The notes under the pieces: generated by a model
Told to the model about the DNA's origin: nothing
Seen by the model: the letters and a program-made list of their open reading frames with translations, nothing else
The model's database searches: none
In this document: positions 46,468 to 54,671 of the stretch, piece by piece
Position numbering within the stretch: the stretch's first letter is position 1
Layout: the number at the start of each line of letters is the position of its first letter
NCBI RefSeq assembly: GCF_900102265.1
Contig: NZ_FNBH01000003.1
Coordinates: 558,001 to 622,000 of the forward strand
Reading direction: 5' to 3'
Length of the DNA: 64,000 nucleotides
Source: Epilithonimonas hungarica
Lineage (GTDB): Bacteria; Bacteroidota; Bacteroidia; Flavobacteriales; Weeksellaceae
Made by a program: the position numbers and the translations under genes

Positions 46468-47931
46468 ATGCTTCCTTACAAAAATTTAATTATTATAGAT
46501 AAAACCAGCCATATAGCAGTTTTCAAACAGATTGCCGTGCAGTTTATCGGTCTTATACAAAAGGGGAAACTTCTGCCGGGTACAAAACTTCCGAGTACCC
46601 GTGCATTGGCTTATGATTTAGGGTTACACAGAAAAACAATTATGGCTGCCTATGATTCTTTGGTTTCTGAAGACTGGATTGACAGCCTACCCAGAAAAGG
46701 ATATATCGTATCGCCCAATTTACCTTTTGTCAAACCACGATCTTACAACAGCAACGGACTATCAGCGTACGAAAATGAACCCGGATTTATATTTGACAGT
46801 CTTTCCAGTTATATCAACCCGTCTTCACCTTCAAAGAAGCATGAACTCATTATAGATGATGGTCTTCCTGATACCTCATTACTTTCTCCGGGTATCATGC
46901 TGGCTGGATACAGGAAAGCTTTGGATTATCCTACGCTGAAGAAAATAAGTACCGGATGGGATCTTGAAGGATCCTTAGATTTCAGAAATTCTTTATGCCA
47001 TTTTTTAAATCAAACACGAGGAATTGATATTACGACAGAAAACCTGCTTACTGCAAGAGGTGCACAAATGGCTATTTATTTATCGGCATCCCTAATTATT
47101 AAGCCGGGAGACAAGGTAATAGTGAGTGATCCGAGTTATTTTTTTGCCAACATGATCTTTGAACGTTTTGGAGCAGAACTCATTTATGTTCCGGTTGATC
47201 ATGATGGAATGTGCACCGAGGTACTTGAGGAATTACTAAAAAAACATTCTGTTAAGCTGTTGTACGTTATTCCTCATCATCACCATCCTACAACCGTAAC
47301 AATGAGTACAGCACGCCGCAATGAGCTTTTAATACTGATAAAAAAATATCAGATCGCCGTTATTGAGGACGATTACGATTATGATTTTCAATTTGAATAT
47401 GCTCCTTATTTACCTTTGGCAAGCGGAGATCACGAGGGAAATATAATATACATAGGTTCTTTAACCAAAGTTTTAGGAGCTCCATTCAGGTTAGGCTATA
47501 TTGTCGCAGCCAAAAAGTTTATCCGTTCTGCAGCCAAGCAGAGACTCCTGATCGATTTGAGAGGTGATGTATTTACCGAACAGGTTGTTTCAGGTCTTAT
47601 AGAAAATGGGGAGCTCACAAAACTTATCCAAAAAGCCAATAAGCTTTACCGTCATCGTTGCCATTTTGCAGCAGAATTATTTGCCAAACAGCTTGGTGGT
47701 ATTGTTCAGCTGACAAAACCTAACGGAGGGATGGCTCTTTGGCTTCAATTCAAAAATGATTTTCCACTGGCAAAAGTAATAGCCAATGCAAAAGGGTTAA
47801 AGATTATAGGAAGCGTCTATAGTAAAGAACGAAATTCCAATTTCAATGCTTTTCGTTTTGGTTTTGCTTCATTAAACGATGAAGAAATAATCAAAGCCAT
47901 TGATATCCTAAAGACAACGATACATAAATAG
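46468..47931 (+). CDS. MocR/PdxR-type regulator (second paralogue)
   Basis: A 487-residue protein from the ATG at 46468; an in-frame TTG nine bases earlier overlaps the promoter and aligns worse with its paralogue. GntR winged helix about 1-80 ('LPSTRALAYDLGLHRKT'), PLP aminotransferase fold about 120-487 with 'TARGAQMAIYLSASLIIKPG', 'IEDDYDYDFQFEY', and the PLP Lys334 in 'GSLTKVLGAPFRLGY'. It is divergent from AhpD-AzoR-GNAT-membrane protein and most likely regulates them. Ligand unknown; PLP or an amino compound is typical. Confidence 0.92.
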   Translation: MLPYKNLIIIDKTSHIAVFKQIAVQFIGLIQKGKLLPGTKLPSTRALAYDLGLHRKTIMAAYDSLVSEDWIDSLPRKGYIVSPNLPFVKPRSYNSNGLSAYENEPGFIFDSLSSYINPSSPSKKHELIIDDGLPDTSLLSPGIMLAGYRKALDYPTLKKISTGWDLEGSLDFRNSLCHFLNQTRGIDITTENLLTARGAQMAIYLSASLIIKPGDKVIVSDPSYFFANMIFERFGAELIYVPVDHDGMCTEVLEELLKKHSVKLLYVIPHHHHPTTVTMSTARRNELLILIKKYQIAVIEDDYDYDFQFEYAPYLPLASGDHEGNIIYIGSLTKVLGAPFRLGYIVAAKKFIRSAAKQRLLIDLRGDVFTEQVVSGLIENGELTKLIQKANKLYRHRCHFAAELFAKQLGGIVQLTKPNGGMALWLQFKNDFPLAKVIANAKGLKIIGSVYSKERNSNFNAFRFGFASLNDEEIIKAIDILKTTIHK

Positions 47932-48050
47932 ATCTAAAGTTTTAATGCTACAGCCGGGATCACGGTTTATAATTCCTAAATCATCGGCCTTTCAGTTGTA
48001 ATGTTTTGCAGAAAATGTCGCTCGTTCACTTTCAAAGTTAAAATACAGTT

Positions 48051-48092
48051 CAATACAACCCTTGAATACGTTGATATTCAAGGGTTGTATTG
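48051..48092. repeat. Perfect 18-bp inverted repeat with 6-nt loop
   Basis: CAATACAACCCTTGAATA (48051-48068) and its exact complement (48075-48092) flank CGTTGA. No U-tract follows on either strand, which is unusual for a plain terminator. It sits inside the reading frame of the SDR fragment. Confidence 0.75.
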
Positions 48093-48217
48093 TGGTCCCA
48101 CCTGGGCTTGAATCGGCTCCGGCATTATTAATGATAATTTCTATTCTACCATACTTTCCCAATATCTCCTTTGGCGCACTAATAAAAAAGCCTAAATCTC
48201 GTATATTTAGACTTAAT
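48060..48217 (-). pseudogene. Truncated short-chain dehydrogenase fragment
   Basis: Read on the minus strand the frame gives 'APKEILGKYGRIEIIINNAG' followed by 'ADSSPGG', the NNAG region of a classical SDR. Both the Rossmann start and the YxxxK half are missing. An in-frame stop lies a few codons upstream of the match and SDR similarity ends at the palindrome, so the gene is a relic. It is flanked by an SDR-rich region, so it may be debris from the same array. Confidence 0.6.
48183..48212 (-). terminator. Intrinsic terminator downstream of AraC gene
   Basis: On the minus strand GTCTAAAT pairs with ATTTAGGC (one G-U pair) over a 7-nt loop, followed by TTTTTTATT. It lies about 130 bp past the AraC stop at 48345. 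Confidence 0.55.
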
Positions 48218-48344
48218 CCAGTTTATGGTGTAAAAAAAGTCAAGCCATTTTTAATATCAAACAAAGTGTTGTCAGGCTGTTCTTTTAGTGCTTACGTTTA
48301 ATTTTTTCGATACTTTAAAGACATAGATTCATATTCACTGTTAT

Positions 48345-49259
48345 CTAATTGAATGAAATCCGAAACTCCAAAGGTGTTTGATTAGTCTTATTTTTAAATA
48401 ATTTGCTGAAAGATTGTGAGTATTCAAACCCGAGTTCAAATGCAATTTCGCTAACGGTAAGATTTGTTGTAGTGAGAATGTATTTTGCCCTTTCAATTAT
48501 TTTGTCTTGTATATGCTGTTGGGTACTTTGCCCTGTAAGATTTCTCAACATATCACTCAAATAATTGGCAGACATATTTAATTCGTTAGAAAAAAACTGA
48601 ACGGACGGAATGCCTTTTTGTTGTAAGTGTCCATTGTTTATATAGTCTGATAATAATTTTTCAAACCTAATCAGCAAATCATTATTAACCGCTTTCCTTG
48701 TGATAAATTGACGATTATAAAATCGGTTGCAATAATTCAAAAGTAATTCTATTTGAGAAATCAAAATATCCTGACTGTAAACATCAATGTCCGAAATGTA
48801 CTCTTTACGGATAGTGTCCATTACGCTTTCAATTATTTTTGATTCTCCATCAGACAAATGCAACGCCTCATTTACAGCATAGGAAAAGAAACCAAATTGT
48901 TGGATTTTTTTATCCAAAGAATATGTTCTTAAAAAATCGGGGTGTATTAACATTGTCCAACCTTTCAACTGTACATTATCCGCTAATTCAGATACAATAA
49001 CTTGTTTGGGTGCGTGAAATACCATTGCACCTTCCTGAAAATCGTAATATTGCTGACCGTATTTCATTGTTCCGTCATAATTGATTTTTCGGCTTATCGT
49101 ATAAAAGTTATAGGTTTTATTCTTTAATTTTTCATCATTAAAATTTCTAATACTCTCGTGATTGATAATACTAATCAAAGGGTGTTTTGGCTTTTCAACA
49201 CCTAACAAACTATGATACTCCGAAATGGATTTTATGTTATATGGTTTTTCCATTTTCAT
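48345..49259 (-). CDS. AraC-family transcriptional regulator
   Basis: A 304-residue regulator: N-terminal cupin-like sensor ('YDFQEGAMVFHAPKQVIV') and C-terminal double helix-turn-helix (about 200-304, 'FFSNELNMSANYLSDMLRNL', 'LTVSEIAFELGFEYSQSFSK', 'FKNKTNQTPLEFR'). It is 9 bp after the SDR gene on the same strand, a pairing frequent in Bacteroidota where the AraC protein controls the SDR. A second ATG two codons in is possible. Confidence 0.9.
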   Translation of the reverse strand: MKMEKPYNIKSISEYHSLLGVEKPKHPLISIINHESIRNFNDEKLKNKTYNFYTISRKINYDGTMKYGQQYYDFQEGAMVFHAPKQVIVSELADNVQLKGWTMLIHPDFLRTYSLDKKIQQFGFFSYAVNEALHLSDGESKIIESVMDTIRKEYISDIDVYSQDILISQIELLLNYCNRFYNRQFITRKAVNNDLLIRFEKLLSDYINNGHLQQKGIPSVQFFSNELNMSANYLSDMLRNLTGQSTQQHIQDKIIERAKYILTTTNLTVSEIAFELGFEYSQSFSKLFKNKTNQTPLEFRISFN

Positions 49260-49268
49260 TCAGTAAAT

Positions 49269-50102
49269 TTATTCTAAATTAGTAGATGTAGAAATGTGCT
49301 TATACACTTCAAATTCTTCGAGGTTTTTAGCCATTTTATCTGTTATCATTTTGAAACTATCCACTCCTAAAATTAAATGTACTGGCGGATTTTCCATATT
49401 AGCTAAATTAAACAATTCAGTTACTAATTTTTTAGGGTCGCCCGGTTGTGTTCCTGCTCTTCCTGAATAACTTTGAAATGTTTTATCACTATCGTATTCT
49501 TCTATTCGGTTCTTTGTGTAAGTTAATGAGCCTTCATCAAGGAAATTTGTTCTGAAGGAACCTGGCAACACAACAGTAGCTTTCACATTAAGCGGTGCAA
49601 TTTCTAATGCCAATGATTCGGTAAGCCCTACCATTGCAAATTTTGAGGTGACATAACTCCCAATGTGCGCACCTGCAATATAGCCTGCCGCAGAAGCGAT
49701 ATTGATAATATGACCGGAACGTTGCTTTCTAAATTGTGCCATTGAAGCCCTGATAACATTTACCGTTCCGAATAAATTTACATCCAGTGCTTTTCTAAAT
49801 TCGTCATCGGTTAATTCTTCCAAACTTCCGATATATGAAAATCCTGCATTATTAACGGCTACATCTAATCCTCCAAAATGTTCAACTGTTTCGTTGATTG
49901 CCTTTTTAACATCTTCGCTGTTTGTAATATCTAATTTAATGGGCAGAAAATTCTCGCTTTCAACTCCAACACTTTGTTTTAATTGATTTGTATTTCGTGA
50001 AGTAGCAGCAACTTTTTCGCCTTTATCTAATAATAGTTTTGTCAGTAACAGTCCCATCCCTTTTGATGCCCCTGTTACAAACCAACTTTTTTGTTTTTCC
50101 AT
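49269..50102 (-). CDS. Short-chain dehydrogenase/reductase (SDR 1)
   Basis: A 277-residue classical SDR from the ATG at 50100-50102 (an in-frame TTG three codons upstream is less likely). 'FVTGASKGMG' binds NAD(P), 'NNAGFSYIGSLEE' follows, catalytic Ser near 'IINIASAAG' and 'YVTSK'. The C-terminal 'NMENPPVHLILGVDSFKMI' is of the type shared with SDRs 2 and 4, so these are paralogues. Substrate unknown. Co-transcribed with the AraC gene. Confidence 0.88.
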   Translation of the reverse strand: MEKQKSWFVTGASKGMGLLLTKLLLDKGEKVAATSRNTNQLKQSVGVESENFLPIKLDITNSEDVKKAINETVEHFGGLDVAVNNAGFSYIGSLEELTDDEFRKALDVNLFGTVNVIRASMAQFRKQRSGHIINIASAAGYIAGAHIGSYVTSKFAMVGLTESLALEIAPLNVKATVVLPGSFRTNFLDEGSLTYTKNRIEEYDSDKTFQSYSGRAGTQPGDPKKLVTELFNLANMENPPVHLILGVDSFKMITDKMAKNLEEFEVYKHISTSTNLE

Positions 50103-50152
50103 CTTAATCAAACTGTTTTTTATTGTCTTAAATACGTTGTGTGAACAATAAT

Positions 50153-50184
50153 AACCATAGGATTTTCACGAAAACCCTATGGTT
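50153..50184 (-). terminator. Strong terminator after the secreted hydrolase gene
   Basis: AACCATAGG (50153-50161) and CCTATGGTT (50176-50184) form a 9-bp stem with further TTTT/AAAA pairing inside; ATTATTG follows on the minus strand. It lies 8 bp past the hydrolase stop and divides the SDR array into two transcription units. Confidence 0.65.
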
Positions 50185-50191
50185 TATTGAG

Positions 50192-51286
50192 TTAGTATTT
50201 TCTTAAGAACTCGTCAACTTTATCTATTGCCGGGTCAAGATATTTATCTATATCGTACAAGTCCATATGCGATGCACCCTCTATCACAAACCATTCTTTT
50301 TCCCCGGCTGCCATTTCATAAACTTGTTTGTCCATATCGTGGGTAAATGCTTCGCTTCCCGCAATTACCAAAAATGGTGTGGTAAAATACTTTGCCTGAT
50401 TTACAAATACTCTTGCAGGGTCAACAGGCATACCAATTGTTGGGTAATAAGGCGAATAATTTGGAATTTTGTCGTGTCCTGCTCTGTTGAAGTAATATTC
50501 ATAAGCATCTTTTAATGCTTTTGAAGCATTTTCTGGCGGTGGTATAGGCATTCCACCAAATGTTGGTGCAGTGTCGTATTCGCCCGTTTCGTAGTAGCGT
50601 TGTTTGCCTTCTGCGGCTACTTTCAACATTTTGTCAAGCACTTCTTTTGGATAAGCACCAAATAAACTTGCGGCTGCATCAAAATTGCCCACAAGTGTTG
50701 CAACGGCTTTAATCCGAACATCGCCAATTGCTACATTACAGATATAGGGCGCACCCGCACAAGCTCCAAGTCCATAAAATTTCTCTCTGTCAACAAATTT
50801 TAAAGTCCTCAAAAAACTAATCGCATCTGTTGTATTGGGAATCATATTGTGCATCGATTCGTAGTTTCTTACTTCGCCCTCACTATCTCCAAAATTTATA
50901 GGATCAAAAACCAAAAAGGCGTAACCTTTGGCAGCAAGTTTATTACCGTAAGTTGCGCCAGTTTGTTCTTTGACCTGTGTACCGACACGTGTATATATGA
51001 TCGTTGGATACTTCTTTTCGCTATCAAACCCTTTGGGTAAATATAAATCTCCCGCCAATTTGTAACCTTGGCTCATAAAATAAACCCTGTTTTTTCCTTC
51101 CTTTAACTGAGAGTAGTCTACAGTCAAGACTTCTTGATTTTTCATTTTATTACTATTTAAATTGTTATGTAATTCTATTTGAGAGAAACCCGTTGTATAA
51201 ACGCACATCATAATGGTTGTTGTGAAGGCGATACGTTTTACTCTCCTGGGCAACCATAAATTCCGGTTTTTTGTACGTTTGTTCAT
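50192..51286 (-). CDS. Secreted YcjY/dienelactone hydrolase-like alpha/beta hydrolase
   Basis: A 364-residue protein with a basic N-terminus and a signal segment ('IAFTTTIMMCVYTTGFSQ'). The fold has 'AGDLYLPKGF', 'KYPTIIYTRVGTQ', 'GYAFLVFDPINFGDSEG' and an elbow 'GLGACAGAPY' with Cys where most hydrolases have Ser, as in dienelactone hydrolase. His is in 'IEGASHMDLYD'. Substrate unknown; small esters or lactones are likely. It is the last gene of the operon that starts near 53886. Confidence 0.8.
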   Translation of the reverse strand: MNKRTKNRNLWLPRRVKRIAFTTTIMMCVYTTGFSQIELHNNLNSNKMKNQEVLTVDYSQLKEGKNRVYFMSQGYKLAGDLYLPKGFDSEKKYPTIIYTRVGTQVKEQTGATYGNKLAAKGYAFLVFDPINFGDSEGEVRNYESMHNMIPNTTDAISFLRTLKFVDREKFYGLGACAGAPYICNVAIGDVRIKAVATLVGNFDAAASLFGAYPKEVLDKMLKVAAEGKQRYYETGEYDTAPTFGGMPIPPPENASKALKDAYEYYFNRAGHDKIPNYSPYYPTIGMPVDPARVFVNQAKYFTTPFLVIAGSEAFTHDMDKQVYEMAAGEKEWFVIEGASHMDLYDIDKYLDPAIDKVDEFLRKY

Positions 51287-51381
51287 ATAACTTTTGCTCT
51301 TAAATTTCTAAATCAAAATTAATGAGTATCAAGGTGTTGACTGTATCCAAATCTCTTAGGGTTGTGTTCAAATACAGGATT

Positions 51382-52212
51382 TTATTCAAATCCGGTTGAG
51401 AAGCTCAGCTCTTTCAGTTGTTCCAGATTTTCAAGCTGAGATTTGTAATAATTTACAGCTCTTTCATAAGCATCTCCCCCCATCAGCAAATGCAAAGGCG
51501 CATTTTCCTTTCCCGCGGTATCAATTAAAATCTTAACCAGTTTATCGGGATTTCCCGGCTGCTGTCCGTTAAATTGATTCATAGCATCAACCAGATTTTG
51601 TGTGCCGTATGCTTCAATTTTATTTTGGGCTACCGGAAATGCGCCTAAAAAATTTGTTCTGAAAAGCCCCGGAGAAACAATGGTCACTTTCACATTGAAT
51701 GGTTTTGCTTCCAACGCCAATGCTTCAGAGAATCCTATTACAGCCGATTTAACAGCGTTGTAGCTTCCAGCACCTGCATCGGCAGAATAACCCGCAGACG
51801 AAGCAAAATTAAAAAAGTGACCACTTTTTTGCTGTCTGAAATATGGCATTACATTCCTGATTACATTTTGGAATGCAAACACATTAACAGCCACTGACTG
51901 CTGAAATTCTTTGGCAGAAACTTCCTCTAATGCCCCCAAAAGCATATAACCTGCATTGTTTACGGCAACATCAATTTTTCCAAAATTTTTTACCGTTTCA
52001 TCAATCGCTGCTTTTACTTCGCTATCATCGGTAATGTCAACGGTTAGTGCTAATAAATTCGGGTTTGTTCCGATTTTATCTTCAATGCTTGCTTTGTTTC
52101 GTGAAGTTGCAGCAACTTTATAGCCGGCTGCCAATAATTTTTTTGCAAGTGCTAAGCCAAAACCATTTGAAGCACCTGTAATAAACCAAACCTGTTCTTT
52201 TTGATTATTCAT
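51382..52212 (-). CDS. Short-chain dehydrogenase/reductase (SDR 2)
   Basis: A 276-residue classical SDR: 'FITGASNGFGLALAKKLLAA', 'NNAGYMLLGALEEVS', Ser in 'FFNFASSAG', 'YNAVK', and the tail 'NAPLHLLMGGDAYERAVNYY'. The Rossmann loop TGASNGFG suggests NADP preference by family habit, not proof. It lies 44 bp after SDR 3 and 95 bp before the hydrolase. Substrate unknown. Confidence 0.88.
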   Translation of the reverse strand: MNNQKEQVWFITGASNGFGLALAKKLLAAGYKVAATSRNKASIEDKIGTNPNLLALTVDITDDSEVKAAIDETVKNFGKIDVAVNNAGYMLLGALEEVSAKEFQQSVAVNVFAFQNVIRNVMPYFRQQKSGHFFNFASSAGYSADAGAGSYNAVKSAVIGFSEALALEAKPFNVKVTIVSPGLFRTNFLGAFPVAQNKIEAYGTQNLVDAMNQFNGQQPGNPDKLVKILIDTAGKENAPLHLLMGGDAYERAVNYYKSQLENLEQLKELSFSTGFE

Positions 52213-52256
52213 CTTAATATAATTTTTGTTGTTAATAATGTTTTATTGAAAATTGT

Positions 52257-53000
52257 TTATTTAAGTCCTCCTGAGACTTCGATGCGGCTATCGGCTAAAA
52301 ATGCTGAGTCATCGCTTGCTAAAAATACCGCCACTTTAGCTACATCCTTCGGAAAACCCATACGACGTAATGGAGTGGCTTTTATATATTGTTCAGCAAC
52401 GCCGCCACCAAAATCAACCTGTGTCCCTTCAGTTTCAATTGCTCCCGGAGCTATAGCATTCACCCGAATATTTTTTGGGCCTAATTCTGCGGCAAGCGCG
52501 TGCGTAATGCTTTGTACAGCACCTTTAGTTCCTGAATAAATTGAATAGGTAGGTACGCCTTTTTCACTCACTACCGAAGTCATATTAATAATGCTGCCGC
52601 CTTTTTCTCCAAAATATTTTACTGCTTCCCTTGTCGCCAAAAGATTCCCAAGAACATTGATACTGTAATGACGATTGAACTCCTCTACGCTTATTTCTTC
52701 TATAGGGATTGATTTGAAAACACCCGCATTGTTTACCAAAATATCCAAACGACCAAACACTGTATTTGCTTCTTCAAACATTTTTTTTACATCTGCTTCT
52801 TTTGAAACATCAGCATATATTGCAATAGCTTTACCGTCCTTTGCGATAATTTCATTTACCATATTCTCTGCGCCTGCTTTATCACTTGCGTAATTGACTA
52901 CTACACTGGCACCTTCCTCGGCAAATGCTCTGGCAATGCCCGCACCGATACCTTTGGATGCCCCTGTTACAATGGCTACTTTTCCTTCTAATTTTTTCAT
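52257..53000 (-). CDS. FabG-type short-chain dehydrogenase (SDR 3)
   Basis: A 247-residue SDR of the glucose-dehydrogenase/FabG type: 'IVTGASKGIGAGIARAFAEE', 'NNAGVFKSIPIEE', 'YSGTK' and C-terminal 'SDDSAFLADSRIEVSGGLK'. This differs from the other SDRs in the array, which are about 30 residues longer. It lies 7 bp after SDR 4. Substrate unknown; 'SVVVNYASDKAGAEN' is a common generic FabG segment. Confidence 0.88.
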   Translation of the reverse strand: MKKLEGKVAIVTGASKGIGAGIARAFAEEGASVVVNYASDKAGAENMVNEIIAKDGKAIAIYADVSKEADVKKMFEEANTVFGRLDILVNNAGVFKSIPIEEISVEEFNRHYSINVLGNLLATREAVKYFGEKGGSIINMTSVVSEKGVPTYSIYSGTKGAVQSITHALAAELGPKNIRVNAIAPGAIETEGTQVDFGGGVAEQYIKATPLRRMGFPKDVAKVAVFLASDDSAFLADSRIEVSGGLK

Positions 53001-53007
53001 TTGATTA

Positions 53008-53886
53008 TTATTTTACTTTTAAAATATCTTGTCTTCTCTCTTCAGAAAGCCACGGATTTTCTACATCATCAAAATCGGTAGACATGCTTACGGATTTCCA
53101 TTGCTCAAATTCTGCTTTTCTATCGGCATCAACGACTTCCAGAATAGCAACAGCATCTGAACCCAAAACCAGGTGAACAGGCGGCTCGGGATGTTCCACC
53201 AAATCAATGATCACTTGTGCTGCTTTGTCCGGATTTCCTAACGGTGTAATGTCTTTGAGATAATCTTTAAGAGATTGCAGGATACTTTCGTAATCATCGA
53301 TTGGTTCGGCATAGGTCATTGAATTGCTTGCCCAATCTGTACGAAAGCCGCCCGGTTCAATAGACGTAACTTTGATGCCAAATGCGGCAACTTCTTTACT
53401 TAAAACCTCGGTAAAACCTTGTAAACCGAACTTTGCTGCCTGATACATAGAAAATCCTGCGGAACCAACCCTCCCGCCAACTGAACTCACATTGAAAATG
53501 CTGCCTGAACGTTGTTTACGCAAATAAGGCAACGCCGCTCTTGTAATTTCGATAGGTGCATATAAATTCACATCTAATTGGCTTTTCATTTGCTCATCAG
53601 AAAATTCTTCGATAGCACCCGTAATACCAAAGCCTGCATTGTTTACTAACACATCAATTCCTCCGAAGTGTTTTACCGTTTGTTCTACTGCTTTATGGAT
53701 TTGAACCTTATTGCTCACATCTAATTGCAAAGCAAGAATTTGATGGGGAAATTTTTCTGCCAAATCATTTAATTGTTTCGGGTTTCTTGCTGTGGCTGCA
53801 ACGCTGTCGCCTTTTGCTAAAACAGCTTCCGTTATACTTCTACCCAAGCCTCGTGAGCTTCCTGTGATAAACCAAACTTTACTCAT
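53008..53886 (-). CDS. Short-chain dehydrogenase/reductase (SDR 4)
   Basis: A 292-residue SDR: 'FITGSSRGLGRSITEAVL', 'NNAGFGITGAIEEFS', Ser in 'IFNVSSVGG', 'YQAAK', tail 'PEPPVHLVLGSDAVAILEV' then an extension 'FDDVENPWLSEERRQDILKV'. It is the first gene of the minus-strand operon and starts 83 bp from the HxlR start codon, so the two share a control region. Confidence 0.88.
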   Translation of the reverse strand: MSKVWFITGSSRGLGRSITEAVLAKGDSVAATARNPKQLNDLAEKFPHQILALQLDVSNKVQIHKAVEQTVKHFGGIDVLVNNAGFGITGAIEEFSDEQMKSQLDVNLYAPIEITRAALPYLRKQRSGSIFNVSSVGGRVGSAGFSMYQAAKFGLQGFTEVLSKEVAAFGIKVTSIEPGGFRTDWASNSMTYAEPIDDYESILQSLKDYLKDITPLGNPDKAAQVIIDLVEHPEPPVHLVLGSDAVAILEVVDADRKAEFEQWKSVSMSTDFDDVENPWLSEERRQDILKVK

Positions 53887-53930
53887 CTTTATTAAATTTC
53901 TTTTGTTTGCAGCAAAATTATCCCAAAAAA

Positions 53931-53964
53931 GATATACATTTGATACCTGTATACAAAAGGATAC
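53931..53964. promoter_or_regulatory. HxlR control region with GATAC/GTATAC repeats
   Basis: TACATTTG (53935-53942) fits a plus-strand -7 element for the HxlR gene. Half-sites GATAC (53942-53946), GTATAC (53949-53954) and GATAC (53960-53964) cluster over the promoter and start point. They are palindrome-like and suit a dimeric regulator such as HxlR. AAAAGGA at about 53955-53961 may serve as the ribosome-binding site. Confidence 0.4.
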
Positions 53965-53969
53965 TTAAA

Positions 53970-54326
53970 ATGAGTAAGGGTAAAAAAGAAAAAGAGCGGA
54001 ATTTTGAAGAAAAAATAAGGTTTGTGCAGGACACATATTTTGTAATTGGGGGAAAATGGAAATTGCCAATTATTATTTCTATTTATCACGGACACAATCG
54101 CTTCAACGAAATTTTGCAATCAATTCCGAAAATTACAAATCGTGTATTGTCAAAAGAATTGAGGCACTTAGAAGAAAATGAACTGATTTCGAGAAAAGTT
54201 TACGACGATTATCCCGCTAGAATAGAGTACACGCTTACGGATTACTGTCACAGTGTAACTGACGTGTTAACGTCTATGGAGAAATGGGGAAAACAACATC
54301 GCGAAAGGATTAAAGATAAGATGTAA
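53970..54326 (+). CDS. HxlR-family transcriptional regulator
   Basis: A 118-residue winged-helix protein from the ATG at 53970 (an in-frame TTG 63 bp upstream overlaps the likely promoter). HxlR marks: 'YFVIGGKWKLPIIISIYHG', 'RFNEILQSIPKITNRVLSKE', 'LRHLEENELISRKVYDDYPA' and 'RIEYTLTDYCHSV'. The family often senses electrophiles or oxidants through an N-terminal Cys before the IGGKW motif; here that Cys is absent ('FVQDTYFVIGGKW'), so sensing must differ. Divergent from the SDR operon, which it probably controls. Confidence 0.9.
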   Translation: MSKGKKEKERNFEEKIRFVQDTYFVIGGKWKLPIIISIYHGHNRFNEILQSIPKITNRVLSKELRHLEENELISRKVYDDYPARIEYTLTDYCHSVTDVLTSMEKWGKQHRERIKDKM

Positions 54327-54671
54327 TAGTGTTATTAGTTATCTATCTGCTGTTTATCAATTGGTTTCTACGCTTATCAAAGGCATCATCCAATCAATCC
54401 TGCGTCTGCATCTCCTTTCCATCTTATTTGGAAGCAACTTTTGGCTTTGGCTACGGCACGTCATGGAAAATCGATATATATTGCCTCCAACCGGCGGGCA
54501 GAAACCTAAGAATTTTTTGCAGTATTTTCTATTTCTGTCAACCGAGATTTCATGATATTACTTAAAAACAACCTTCAATAAACTTTGAAGGCTGTCTGAT
54601 CTTATACTTTGGTAATTTCGATATTGCATATCAAAACTTATGGCAACTGCATTGATTATTTTGACTGTAAT
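54327..54671. other. 345-bp convergent intergenic region
   Basis: Lies between the convergent HxlR and SDR 5 genes. A short stretch (about 54361-54555) is open on both strands, but neither product resembles a known protein. The only clear element is the terminator at 54565-54591. Confidence 0.45.
54565..54591 (-). terminator. Intrinsic terminator of SDR 5
   Basis: CCTTCAA (54572-54578) and TTGAAGG (54585-54591) form a 7-bp stem; on the minus strand TTGTTTTT follows. It lies about 80 bp past the SDR stop and could also serve the convergent HxlR gene weakly. Confidence 0.55.

Larger units (their letters stand above)
47932..48344. other. 413-bp scar-like region between MocR and AraC genes
   Basis: Holds no intact gene. 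It contains a perfect 18-bp palindrome (48051-48092), a fragment of an SDR gene on the minus strand and a terminator-like hairpin, which together look like the footprint of a rearrangement. Confidence 0.55.

Noticed and set aside
48051-48092. Ordinary rho-independent terminator of the MocR gene
   Set aside because: The stem is perfect but no U-tract follows on the plus strand; kept as a repeat instead.
54361-54555. Short frames open on both strands
   Set aside because: Neither product resembles a known protein; region fits a convergent intergenic spacer.
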